From Streptosporangiaceae bacterium (lineage in GTDB: Bacteria > Actinomycetota > Actinomycetes > Streptosporangiales > Streptosporangiaceae), in NCBI GenBank assembly GCA_019245115.1, contig JAFARZ010000129.1, positions 1 through 59,629 on the forward strand: a DNA stretch of 59,629 nucleotides, given 5' to 3'. A program made the translations under genes and the position numbers. This document shows, one piece after another, positions 17,988 through 26,326 of the stretch. Numbering within the stretch: the stretch's first letter is position 1; each line of letters starts with the position of its first letter. The notes under the pieces were generated by a model. It was not told the DNA's origin, made no database searches, and worked only from the letters and a program-made list of their open reading frames with translations.

Positions 17988-20030
17988 CTACATGGCCGGC
18001 TGTTCCATGCCGTCATCCCTGAGCTTCAGGGAAGTGACGTACATGTTCTGGTACCGCGCCACGACGCCGCCCTGGAGGTACTCAACGGCCGCGAACGTGG
18101 TAGGCGTGACCCAGAAGCACGTGCTGCCGACGTCGCCGCCAGCGGCTTTGTCGGTACCGCAAACCATCGTCCCGCCATGCGGGCCCGGGTTCTCCGTGGT
18201 CGAGGTGGTCATCTGCTTCTTCTCGGCGGTGACGATCTTGTCCACGTTGAACGTGCCGTTCCAGCCGACGACGTAGAAGCCCTTGAAACCGCCCGACATC
18301 ACGGCCGAGGAACTGCCGGGCAGGTAGTAAACGGCGGTCACCATCTTGGTCGGCTTGCCGAAGCCCTGCTTCTTGAACTGCGCCTGCGACTTGGGCAGGC
18401 TCACGCCAGCCCTCCGGTCGAGCTCGCTTGTGGAGGCGGCGCTCAGCTTCATCTTGAGGATCTTCTTTGGCGCGGTCAGCTGATAGGCCCCCGCGGCATT
18501 CGTGTTGCCACCGTTGCCGGTGTTGCCACTCGCCGAACCCGAAGGTGTCGAGGTGCCGCCGGCCGCGTTGTTCTTCCCGCTGTGGTGGGTCAGCAGGATC
18601 GCCACCACCACGATCAGGACCACACCCACGATGGCGCCGCCCAGGTACAGGTAGAGGCGGGATCCGCTGAGTCCCTGCGGACCGCGCGACCCGAGACGCG
18701 AGCCGGCCCCGCGCAGCCCCCGGCCTCCGCCAGCCCCGCCCGGACCGCCAGGGCCACCGGGTCCACCTGGGCCGCCCGGGCCGGCGAAGTCATCCGAGCC
18801 GTAGGCCTGCTGCTGGTAGCCCTGCTGGCCATAGGAGGCCGGCTCGTAACCCGGCTGGCTGTCATAGCCGACCGCGCCGCCTGGCTCGGTGTAGGCGCCC
18901 GGCTGCGGATAAGCGCCAGTTCCGCCGGGTCCGCCGGGGGCGCCGGGTCCGCCGGGGGCGGCCGGCTGGCCGTAGCCAGCCGACTGGTCATAACCGCCGG
19001 GCTGGTCGTACCCGGTCGCCGGAGCGCCCTGCTGGCCATAGGCTCCCGGCTGCGCGTATCCGCCCGGCTGCCCGTAGCCATTCTGCCCATAGCTGTCCTG
19101 CGCGTAGCTGTCCTGCGCGTAGCCGTCCTGCGGGTAGCCGTCCTGCGGGTAGCCGGGCTGCGCGCCCGGCTGGCCGTAGCCGGCTTGCGCGTAACCGCCC
19201 GCTCCCCCGGCCTGGCCGGGATCCTGCTGGCCGTAGCCCGCCGCCGCGAACCCCGCGTCCGGCGCGTAGCCGTTCTGCCCGTAGCCGTTCTGCTCATAGC
19301 CGCCCTGGCCGGCTTGGCCGCCCTGGCTGAAGCCGTTCTGGCCGTAGCCGTTCTGCTCGTAGCCGTTCTGTTCGTAGCCGTTCGGGCCGTAGGCGGGCTG
19401 GGCGTAGTCCTGGCCGACCGAGTAGCGCTGGGTCAGCCCCTGCGGGCCCGCTTGGCCCTGCGGGCCGGTACCGGCCTGCGGCGCGGCGGGCAGCTGACCA
19501 TAGGCCAGCGTCTCCCCGTAGCCCTGCTGGCCCTGCTGGCCCTGCTGGCCTGACTGGCCGGGCTGGCCGGGCTGGCCTGGCTGGCCGCCGTCGGCTGGCC
19601 AGGCGCCCGACGAGTACCCGTCGCCCTGACCGTAGCCACCGGCCGGGCTCGCACCGTAGCCGCCGGCCTGTCCGTAGCCGCCGGAACCCTGGTCGTAGCC
19701 GGACCCTTGGCCGTAGCCCGGCCCCTGGTCGTGGCCAGCGCCCTGGTCGTACCCTTGGCCCTGGTCATACCCGGCAGGCTGGTTGTAACCAGGCCCCTGA
19801 CCCTGCCCGTATTCAACGGTCTGCCCGTAAGCGGCACCCTGTCCGTAACCGGCGCCCTGCTCGTAGCCGTTGTCTTGGTACCCGGGCAGATCACGACGTC
19901 CGTGGCGGAGGTACGTCTCGCCACCCCTCGCGCCGGCGGGCTGACCCCGCTCGGGCGCGTCGGCACCACCGGCCTGATCCGGCTCGTCTTGCGCTCCCCA
20001 GTTACCTCGAGGAGTATCCCAACCACTCAT
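17988..20030 (-). CDS. Single-pass membrane protein with long GYGQ-type low-complexity tail
   Basis: 680 residues. Roughly residues 30-440 are a disordered Gly/Tyr/Gln-rich region of repeated [18 protein letters not shown] and DGYAQDSY units. One membrane helix follows near residues 460-480 ([19 protein letters not shown]), then a Ser/Gly/Asn linker and a ~150-residue extracellular domain with two Cys (MVCGTDK and STCFWV) that could form a disulphide. No family could be recognised for the outer domain. The repeats resemble prion-like, phase-separating sequences, which is inference only. It lies between clpX and valS with no obvious link to either. A gapless frame of this length with consistent codon use supports a real gene. 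Confidence 0.8.
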   Translation of the reverse strand: MSGWDTPRGNWGAQDEPDQAGGADAPERGQPAGARGGETYLRHGRRDLPGYQDNGYEQGAGYGQGAAYGQTVEYGQGQGPGYNQPAGYDQGQGYDQGAGHDQGPGYGQGSGYDQGSGGYGQAGGYGASPAGGYGQGDGYSSGAWPADGGQPGQPGQPGQSGQQGQQGQQGYGETLAYGQLPAAPQAGTGPQGQAGPQGLTQRYSVGQDYAQPAYGPNGYEQNGYEQNGYGQNGFSQGGQAGQGGYEQNGYGQNGYAPDAGFAAAGYGQQDPGQAGGAGGYAQAGYGQPGAQPGYPQDGYPQDGYAQDSYAQDSYGQNGYGQPGGYAQPGAYGQQGAPATGYDQPGGYDQSAGYGQPAAPGGPGAPGGPGGTGAYPQPGAYTEPGGAVGYDSQPGYEPASYGQQGYQQQAYGSDDFAGPGGPGGPGGPGGPGGAGGGRGLRGAGSRLGSRGPQGLSGSRLYLYLGGAIVGVVLIVVVAILLTHHSGKNNAAGGTSTPSGSASGNTGNGGNTNAAGAYQLTAPKKILKMKLSAASTSELDRRAGVSLPKSQAQFKKQGFGKPTKMVTAVYYLPGSSSAVMSGGFKGFYVVGWNGTFNVDKIVTAEKKQMTTSTTENPGPHGGTMVCGTDKAAGGDVGSTCFWVTPTTFAAVEYLQGGVVARYQNMYVTSLKLRDDGMEQPAM

Positions 20031-20241
20031 CTGCGCTCACCCCGTCGCTTGGAAGACGGCTGCTATGTCAGCGTCCGAGATCCGGCGTGGCGGGACCCCG
20101 CCAGACTTACGGCAATAGTCGAGAGGCTACCTGCGGACTCCCGAGATCATGGGCAATACACCCAAAATCGACTTGCGCGGGCACGCTGTGCGGCTGCCCC
20201 GAACCGCACGCTGACCACGCGGAACTCCGCAGGAAACCAGG

Positions 20242-21516
20242 TTAGGCGGACTTCTCCCGCGGAGTCCGCCGCGACACGTCCCGCGGCACGATCGTCGGGT
20301 TAACGTTCTCGAGGACGGCCTCGCGCGTGATCACCACCCGCTCCACATCCTTGCGGCTCGGCACCTCGTACATGACCGAGAGCAAGACTTCTTCCATTAT
20401 CGCGCGAAGTCCGCGCGCACCCGTCCCGCGCAGGTTCGCCTGGTCAGCGATGGCCTCGAGCGAATCCGGTGTGAACTCCAGGTCCACGCCGTCGAGTTCG
20501 AACAGCCGGCGGTACTGCTTGACCAGCGCGTTGCGCGGCTCGGTCAGGATCTGTATCAGCGCGTCCCGGTCCAGGTTGTGCACGCTGGTAATGACCGGCA
20601 GCCGCCCGACGAACTCCGGGATCATGCCGAACTTGAGCAGATCCTCCGGCATCACGTCGGCGAACTGGTCGGCCGTGGTGTTCTTGTTGCGGACCCGGAG
20701 CTTCGCGTTGAAGCCCATGCCGTTGTTGCCGGACCGCTGCTCAATGATCTTCTCCAGGCCGGCGAACGCACCGCCGCAGATGAACAGCACATTGGTGGTG
20801 TCGATCTGGATGAACTCCTGGTGCGGGTGCTTGCGACCGCCCTGGGGCGGCACGCTGGCTGTGGTGCCCTCCAGGATCTTCAGCAGCGCCTGCTGCACGC
20901 CCTCGCCGGATACATCTCTGGTGATCGACGGGTTCTCGCTCTTACGAGCGATCTTGTCGATCTCGTCGATGTAGATGATGCCGGTCTCGGCCTTCTTGAC
21001 GTCGTAGTCGGCGGCCTGGATGAGCTTGAGCAGGATGTTCTCGACGTCCTCACCGACGTAGCCGGCCTCGGTCAGCGCGGTGGCGTCGGCGATAGCGAAC
21101 GGCACGTTGAGCAGCCGCGCTAGCGTCTGAGCCAGCAACGTCTTGCCGGATCCTGTCGGACCGAGGAGCAAGATGTTGGACTTGGCCAGCTCGACGCCCT
21201 CGTCGCCGGGACGGTCCTCGCCGGACTGCACCCGCTTGTAATGGTTGTAGACCGCGACGGACAGCGCCTTCTTCGCCTTGTCCTGGCCGATCACGTAGGC
21301 GTCGAGGAACTCGTAGATCTCCCGGGGCTTGGGCAGGCTGTCCCACTTGAACTCGGTGGGCTCAGCGAGCTCTTCCTCGATGATCTCGTTGCATAGATCT
21401 ATGCACTCGTCGCAGATGTACACGCCGGGGCCGGCGATGAGCTTCTTGACCTGCTTTTGGCTCTTTCCGCAGAACGAGCATTTCAACAGGTCCCCACCGT
21501 CTCCGATGCGTGCCAC
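20242..21516 (-). CDS. clpX: ClpX, ATP-dependent unfoldase of the ClpXP protease
   Basis: 424 residues from GTG 21516, chosen because AAGGAG lies six bases upstream and because [13 protein letters not shown] matches the usual actinobacterial N-terminus; an upstream ATG at 21531 has weaker support. The zinc-binding domain has Cys13, Cys16, Cys35 and Cys38. Walker A is GPTGSGKT, the pore loop GYVGEDVE, Walker [12 protein letters not shown]. The ClpP-contacting loop reads NNGMGFNAK. ClpX feeds unfolded substrates into ClpP. It lies downstream of clpP1-clpP2 across 173 bases, so it may have its own promoter. Confidence 0.97.
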   Translation of the reverse strand: MARIGDGGDLLKCSFCGKSQKQVKKLIAGPGVYICDECIDLCNEIIEEELAEPTEFKWDSLPKPREIYEFLDAYVIGQDKAKKALSVAVYNHYKRVQSGEDRPGDEGVELAKSNILLLGPTGSGKTLLAQTLARLLNVPFAIADATALTEAGYVGEDVENILLKLIQAADYDVKKAETGIIYIDEIDKIARKSENPSITRDVSGEGVQQALLKILEGTTASVPPQGGRKHPHQEFIQIDTTNVLFICGGAFAGLEKIIEQRSGNNGMGFNAKLRVRNKNTTADQFADVMPEDLLKFGMIPEFVGRLPVITSVHNLDRDALIQILTEPRNALVKQYRRLFELDGVDLEFTPDSLEAIADQANLRGTGARGLRAIMEEVLLSVMYEVPSRKDVERVVITREAVLENVNPTIVPRDVSRRTPREKSA

Positions 21517-21689
21517 CCAGTACTCCTTCATCTCAGTGCCGCTTGTCGGGCCGTCACCGTAGTGACAGTCCAGCCGCAATCAACAGGGTAACCGCCAGGG
21601 CCCTTTCGACGGTACCGCCTCGCGAGAAGGGGTCCGTCGAGACCCATCAAACCGCGCGGCGGCCCGGGAGGGAAGAGCCAATCCTCCAG

Positions 21690-22364
21690 TTACGTCGACA
21701 CTACCTCTGCAACGCGCTCGCTGCCGCGCTTGAGCACGTTAAGGACCTCGTCGATCATGCCGTAGTCCTTGGCTTCCTCGGCGGTGAGGAACTTGTCCCG
21801 CTCGATGTCCCGGCGGACCTCTTCCTCGTCCCGGCCGGTGTGGCGGGCGAGGATCTGCTCCATCGAGGCCCGCATCCGGAGGATCTCGCGGGCCTGGATC
21901 TCCATGTCCGTGGACTGCCCGTAACCGCCCTCAGTGGCCGGCTGGTGGATCAGGATCCGTGAGTTCGGCAGGGCAACCCGCTTGCCTTTGGTGCCCGCCG
22001 CGAGCAGCACCGCGGCGGCCGACGCCGCCTGGCCGATGCAGCAGGTCATGATCTCGGGCTGGACGAACTGCATGGTGTCGTAGATCGCCATCATCGACGT
22101 CATCGACCCGCCGGGCGAATTGATGTACATGGTGATCTCGCGATCCGGATCGATGGACTCCAGCGTGATGAGCTGGGCCATCACGTCGTTGGCCGACGCG
22201 TCGTCGATCTGCACCCCGAGGAAGATGATCCGTTCCTCGAAGAGCTTGTTGTACGGGTTCATCTCCTTGATCCCGTACGACGTCCGCTCCACGAAGGACG
22301 GCAGCACGTACCGGGACTGCGGGAGGTTCCGGGCGGTCATGTTCGGCTCCCTAGCGTTACTCAT
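21690..22364 (-). CDS. clpP2: ClpP2, ATP-dependent Clp protease proteolytic subunit
   Basis: 224 residues. Catalytic serine is in [11 protein letters not shown], histidine in RILIHQPA and aspartate in [29 protein letters not shown] is the family signature. ATG 22364 overlaps the clpP1 stop by four bases (ATGA). A second ATG at 22340 is preceded by AGGGAG at six bases and could be used instead. Actinobacteria make hetero-oligomeric ClpP1P2 complexes, and this is the second subunit of the pair. Confidence 0.96.
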   Translation of the reverse strand: MSNAREPNMTARNLPQSRYVLPSFVERTSYGIKEMNPYNKLFEERIIFLGVQIDDASANDVMAQLITLESIDPDREITMYINSPGGSMTSMMAIYDTMQFVQPEIMTCCIGQAASAAAVLLAAGTKGKRVALPNSRILIHQPATEGGYGQSTDMEIQAREILRMRASMEQILARHTGRDEEEVRRDIERDKFLTAEEAKDYGMIDEVLNVLKRGSERVAEVVST

Positions 22365-22990
22365 GACAGGACGCCCTCCGTCGGCACCTCGTTGGCGCTG
22401 CGGATCACCTGGTCCACGAAGCCGTAGTCCTTAGCCTCTTCAGCGGTGAACCAGCGGTCGCGGTCGGCGTCCTTCTCGATCTGTTCGACCGGCTGACCGG
22501 TGTGGTGGGCGGTGCGCTCGAACAGCGTCCGCTTGATGTACAGCATCTGCTCGGCCTGGATCCTGATGTCGGAGGCGGTGCCGCCGATGCCGCCGGATGG
22601 CTGGTGCATCAGGATCTGCGCGTGCGGCAGCGCATAGCGCTTGCCGCGGGTGCCCGCGGTCAGCAGGAACTGCCCCATGGATGCCGCCATGCCCATCGCG
22701 TAGGTGGCGATGTCGTTTGGCACGTACTGCATGACGTCATAAATGGCCATCCCGGCATATACCGAACCGCCGGGAGAATTGATGTAGATGCTGATGTCGC
22801 GCCGCGCGTCCTCGGAGGAGAGCAGCACCAGCTCCGCGCAGATGCGGTTGGCGATGTCGTCGTCGACCTGCTGGCCGAGGAAGATGATCCGGTGCCGCAG
22901 CAGCCGCTGGAAAAGCTGGTCCCCGAACGGCACTAGCGGCGTCTCGGGCGACGCGGCCACGATCCCCGGCGGCGTCTGAAGCTCACTCAC
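22361..22990 (-). CDS. clpP1: ClpP1, ATP-dependent Clp protease proteolytic subunit
   Basis: 209 residues from GTG 22990 (AGGTGA five bases upstream); a GTG at 22999 would add three residues. Serine in [12 protein letters not shown], histidine in [11 protein letters not shown] and aspartate in KDADRDRWF complete the triad; [20 protein letters not shown] is the signature. It pairs with ClpP2, to which it is coupled by a four-base overlap. Its leader contains tandem mini-hairpins and, about 150 bases upstream, a ClgR-like site, suggesting stress-responsive control. Confidence 0.95.
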   Translation of the reverse strand: MSELQTPPGIVAASPETPLVPFGDQLFQRLLRHRIIFLGQQVDDDIANRICAELVLLSSEDARRDISIYINSPGGSVYAGMAIYDVMQYVPNDIATYAMGMAASMGQFLLTAGTRGKRYALPHAQILMHQPSGGIGGTASDIRIQAEQMLYIKRTLFERTAHHTGQPVEQIEKDADRDRWFTAEEAKDYGFVDQVIRSANEVPTEGVLS

Positions 22991-23009
22991 TATGGTCACC
23001 TGCTTCGGT

Positions 23010-23071
23010 GTTGTCCCACTTGGGTTGTCCCACTTGGGTTATCCCACTGGGTTGTCTCACTGGGTCGTCTC
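23010..23071 (-). repeat. Tandem mini-hairpin repeats in the clpP1 leader
   Basis: Plus strand shows GTTGTCCCACTTGG twice, then GTTATCCCACTGG, GTTGTCTCACTGG and a partial unit, a ~14-16 bp tandem repeat. In the transcript direction each unit contains a small CCCA(AG)TGGG stem. The array ends about 20 bases from the clpP1 start codon, so it would lie in the 5' leader of the clpP1P2 mRNA. Confidence 0.85.
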
Positions 23072-23140
23072 ATGGCAGTTCGTTGTCGTTGAGCCGACCA
23101 TAACCTGGTCCGCCGGCCCCTTCGTCCGCCGAAGGCCCTT

Positions 23141-23157
23141 GTTCGCTACTGGCGCAC
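23141..23157. promoter_or_regulatory. Candidate ClgR operator upstream of clpP1P2
   Basis: GTTCGCTACTGGCGCAC contains the CGCY-N4-GCG core of the actinobacterial ClgR site (known to activate clpP1P2 in Streptomyces and Corynebacterium), with mismatches in the inner A and one flank. It lies about 150 bases upstream of the clpP1 start, a suitable distance. No footprint or clgR gene is in this window. Confidence 0.45.
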
Positions 23158-23334
23158 CAAGTTGCCATACGCAAAAGCCTAATTTAGGACGAACGTACGG
23201 TGGCGACTCCCCCAATGCCCCTCTTCGGCACGACTCTGGCCGCCGCGGCGTTCGTCCGCCGCCGGGCTGCTTGGGCGTTACATTCCCCGCTCCCCAACCG
23301 CCTCGCCCCGTCCCATCGCGCCAGTGCCCACCGC

Positions 23335-23424
23335 ATCCGTCCCGCAACCCGATGCGTATCCCCCGACCAGCCCCGCACGCCACCGGATCCGTCCCGCAAC
23401 CCGATGCGTATCCCCCGACCAGCC
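23335..23424. repeat. 38-bp perfect direct repeat
   Basis: Two identical 38-bp copies (23335-23372 and 23387-23424), beginning ATCCGTCCCGCAACCCGATG, are separated by 14 bases. They lie in the gene-free region between clpP1 and tig, with no coding role seen. Confidence 0.9.
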
Positions 23425-23537
23425 GCGAGCCTCTCCGCATCCCAGCGCGCCACCAGCCCGCGCGCCCCGTCCTGTCCTGCCCACCGCCCGGCCCGTCAGC
23501 CCCATGCCGGAAATTTCATGACATGGGAGCCGGGCGC

Positions 23538-23635
23538 TTAACACTACACGTGTCTTTGTGTGGCGGAGCGCCCCACAAATGGGACATTTCACGCATGAAA
23601 TGGGCGTTCCGCCACACGAACATGTGTAGCGTTAA
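23538..23635. repeat. 98-bp imperfect palindrome with TTAA ends, downstream of tig
   Basis: Arms of ~35-37 bp run from TTAACACTACACGTG to the complementary GTGTAGCGTTAA; the central stem is ATTTCA-CGCA-TGAAAT. Arms differ by three transitions and a short bulge. It ends 36 bases past the tig stop. It could be a large terminator hairpin or a small MITE-like element; no T-run follows. Confidence 0.85.
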
Positions 23636-23670
23636 CTGGGGCGGGGCCGGGGCGGGCGGCCGGAGAGGGG

Positions 23671-25101
23671 TTAGGGCTCCTCGGGGGTGTCTGACTCGGC
23701 GTCGTCGGGGCCGGTGCCGGAATCGGAGTCCGAATCCTCGTCGGAGTCGTCGTCGTCTTCGGTTGAAGCGTTCTCGCCGATGGGGGCGTTCAGGGCGGCA
23801 TGGATGTCGATCACGTTGCCCGAGGGATCGGTCACCTTGACCCGTTCGGCGATGATGTTCATCGCCTTGCCGCGCACCACCTCAGCGGCCGCGACGTTGA
23901 TCTGGCCGTTCTGGGTCAGCTGCTGGGCGAGGCGGTCCGGACTGACGCCCATCTGCTCAGCCTGGCGGGTGACGTAGGCGGACAGCTCCTCCGTGCTGAC
24001 GCTGACTTCTTCCTGGCGGGCCAGCTTGTCCAGCACGAGACTGACCTTGACCGACCGCCGGGCCCGCTGCTGGATGTCGAGCTCGAACTGCTCGAAAGTC
24101 TGGTTGGTCGAGGACAGGTAGCTCTCCAGGTCGGCACCGGCCCGCCGCAGCTGGTCCAGCACCGACTCCCTGCTCTGCTCGATCTCGGTCTCGACGATCC
24201 CCTCCGGCAGCGGGATTTCGATCGCGTCCAGGGTGGCCTCGAGGGCCCGGTCGCGAGCCTGGACCACCTGCTGCATCTGCTTCACCCGCTCGAGCTGCGT
24301 CCGGGTGCTGGCGCGCAGCTCGCCCAGCGTGTCGAACTCGCTCGCCAGCTGGGCGAAGTCATCGTCGAGGCTCGGCATTTCCTTGACCTTGACGCTGTGC
24401 ACAGTCGCGGTCACATCGGCTTCGGCGCCAGCGAACTCGCCGCCCGCCAGCTCGGTCCGGAAGGTCGCCGTCTCCCCCGCCGACAGGCCGGTCAGTGCCT
24501 CGTCCAGCCCGTCCAGCAGCGATCCGCTGCCGACCTGATAGGAAAGCCCGCTGGCCTGGGCGTCCTCGACCGGTTTGCCGTCAACTGACGCGGCCAGGTC
24601 GATGGAGACGAAATCGTCGTTCTCCACCGGACGCTGCACCGACTTGAGCGAGGCGAACCGCTCCTGGAGGGAGCCTACGTACTCCTCTACCTCATCGGGC
24701 GTCACCAGCGTGCCGTCGACCTCCACGGACAAGGCGGACAGGTCGGGCAGCTCGAATTCCGGCCTGGTGTCGACCTCGACGGTAAAGGTGAGTTCCTTGC
24801 CGTAGTCGAGGCTGGAGATGTCCACCTCGGGCGTGCCGAGCGGCTGGATCTCGCTCTCCGCGACCGCCTTGTCGTACAGCCCCGGAATAGCGTCGTTGAC
24901 CGCCTGGCTGAGCACGTAATCCCGCCCGACCCGGCTGTCGATCACCGGCGGCGGCACCCGGCCGGGCCGGAAGCCGGGGACGCGGACCTGCTTGGCGATG
25001 TCCCGGTACGCCTTGTCGAGGCTGGGCTTCAGCTCTTCGAATGGCACTTCCACGCTCAGCCGCACGCGGGTCGGGCTCAGCTCTTCGACGTCAGTCTTCA
25101 C
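23671..25101 (-). CDS. tig: Trigger factor, ribosome-associated chaperone and prolyl isomerase
   Basis: 476 residues from GTG 25101, preceded by CGGAG; an in-frame GTG at 25140 is possible, but VKTDVEELSPTRV is the normal family start. The ribosome-binding signature VPGFRPGRVPPPVI lies near residue 45, followed by the FKBP-type isomerase domain (NDDFVSIDLAASVDG) and the helical C-terminal domain. The last ~35 residues are very acidic (EDDDDSDEDSDSDSG), common in actinobacterial trigger factors. It assists folding of nascent chains and is encoded upstream of the clp genes, the usual arrangement. Confidence 0.95.
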   Translation of the reverse strand: MKTDVEELSPTRVRLSVEVPFEELKPSLDKAYRDIAKQVRVPGFRPGRVPPPVIDSRVGRDYVLSQAVNDAIPGLYDKAVAESEIQPLGTPEVDISSLDYGKELTFTVEVDTRPEFELPDLSALSVEVDGTLVTPDEVEEYVGSLQERFASLKSVQRPVENDDFVSIDLAASVDGKPVEDAQASGLSYQVGSGSLLDGLDEALTGLSAGETATFRTELAGGEFAGAEADVTATVHSVKVKEMPSLDDDFAQLASEFDTLGELRASTRTQLERVKQMQQVVQARDRALEATLDAIEIPLPEGIVETEIEQSRESVLDQLRRAGADLESYLSSTNQTFEQFELDIQQRARRSVKVSLVLDKLARQEEVSVSTEELSAYVTRQAEQMGVSPDRLAQQLTQNGQINVAAAEVVRGKAMNIIAERVKVTDPSGNVIDIHAALNAPIGENASTEDDDDSDEDSDSDSGTGPDDAESDTPEEP

Positions 25102-25156
25102 GTCCGTGACACTCCGGGAATGGATTGGGTGACTCAGCACTGGATCGCTGAGAAGT

Positions 25157-26188
25157 CTAAGGGCTCAGTCTATGGGCTGTGCTGGCCCCGGGGGTGCGAC
25201 CCGATGGGACCACAGGACGAGGACGGAACAGGCGGCGGTACGCGTCCGGCGTGGTGCCGCGCCATCTGCGGAAATGATGGCGCATCGCGGTGGCGTTGCC
25301 GAAGCCGGCCCGGTCGGCGATCGCGTCGACGGTTTCGTCGGTCTCCTCCAGTAGCTGCTGGGCCAGCAGGATGCGCTGGCTGATGAGCCACCGCTGGGGC
25401 GTGGTCCCGGTGTCCTGCACGAACCGGCGGGCGAACGTCCGCTCCGACATGTGCGCCCGGGCCGCTAGCTGGCGGACGGTGAACGGCTCGGCGAGGTTGG
25501 CCCGCAGCCACTCCAGCAGGTCACGCAGCGGGCCGCCGCAGACCGGCGCCACCGGCTGGGCCACGTACTGCGCCTGGCCACCGTCACGGTGCGGCGGCAC
25601 CACCATCCGCCGGGCTATGCCGTTCGCGACGCGCGAACCCTGCTCCTTCCGCACCAGGTACAGGCATGCGTCGATGCCGGCCGCGGTGCCCGCGCTGCTG
25701 ATCACCGGATCATCGTCGACGTACAGCACATCCGGGTCCACCTTTGCCGCCGGGTACCGGCGGGCAAGCTCGTCGGCGTACATCCAGTGCGTGGTGCACT
25801 TTCGGCCGTCCAGCAGGCCGGCCTCGCCGAGGATGAACGCTCCGCTGCACACACTCAGCACGCGCGCGCCCCGCTCGGTCGCGTCGCGCAGCGCGGCCAG
25901 CAGGCCAGCGGGAAACTCAGGGAACCGCTGCGCCCGCACCCGGCGGTCGCTGACGGCGGGCAGCGCGATCAGGTCCGCCTCCGCCAGGCGCTCCAGGCCG
26001 TGACGCGGCTCGAGGGTGAAGTCGTTGTAGGACAGCAGCGGCCCGGGCTCGCCGCCGACGACGGCGAAGTCATAGGCGGGCAGCCCCTCCTCGGTGCGGT
26101 CGATGCCGAAGACCTCGCAGATCACGCCGAACTCGAACGGATGGAAGTCGTTGACCACGACCACGGCGACATTGCTCAGCCCAGCCAT
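25157..26188 (-). CDS. GlxA-type AraC family transcriptional regulator
   Basis: 343 residues from ATG 26188; an upstream ATG at 26224 lacks a clear ribosome site. The N-terminal half is a DJ-1/PfpI-like domain (VAVVVVNDFHPFEFGVICEVF; VLSVCSGAFILGEAGLLDG, with a nucleophile-elbow Cys). The C-terminal ~100 residues are an AraC double HTH (FTVRQLAARAHMSERTFARRF and AIADRAGFGNATAMRHHFRR). Such proteins sense small molecules and activate nearby genes. It is divergent from the FUSC gene 138 bases away, a plausible target. Confidence 0.88.
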   Translation of the reverse strand: MAGLSNVAVVVVNDFHPFEFGVICEVFGIDRTEEGLPAYDFAVVGGEPGPLLSYNDFTLEPRHGLERLAEADLIALPAVSDRRVRAQRFPEFPAGLLAALRDATERGARVLSVCSGAFILGEAGLLDGRKCTTHWMYADELARRYPAAKVDPDVLYVDDDPVISSAGTAAGIDACLYLVRKEQGSRVANGIARRMVVPPHRDGGQAQYVAQPVAPVCGGPLRDLLEWLRANLAEPFTVRQLAARAHMSERTFARRFVQDTGTTPQRWLISQRILLAQQLLEETDETVDAIADRAGFGNATAMRHHFRRWRGTTPDAYRRLFRPRPVVPSGRTPGASTAHRLSP

Positions 26189-26326
26189 GATCAGGAGTAT
26201 TCCATCGGCTTGGCAGGATGTCATTGCATTTGCGGGTTACTGCCACTGCCTCAGCCAGCGATGATCATCGGACGGCGGGTTGCGTTGAATGTGCAGGTTG
26301 GCGGGAAGAGGAACCCACGGAGCGCT

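Larger units (their letters stand above)
23000..23670. other. 671-base gene-free region between clpP1 and trigger factor
   Basis: No credible gene. It holds four structures annotated separately: tandem mini-hairpins next to clpP1, a ClgR-like site, a 38-bp direct repeat, and a 98-bp palindrome next to the tig stop. The middle part (23220-23520) is strongly C-rich on the plus strand. Confidence 0.8.

Noticed and set aside
25589-26326. Upstream extension of the FUSC frame
   Set aside because: These codons are the antisense of the GlxA-type regulator, and the FUSC homology begins after ATG 26327.
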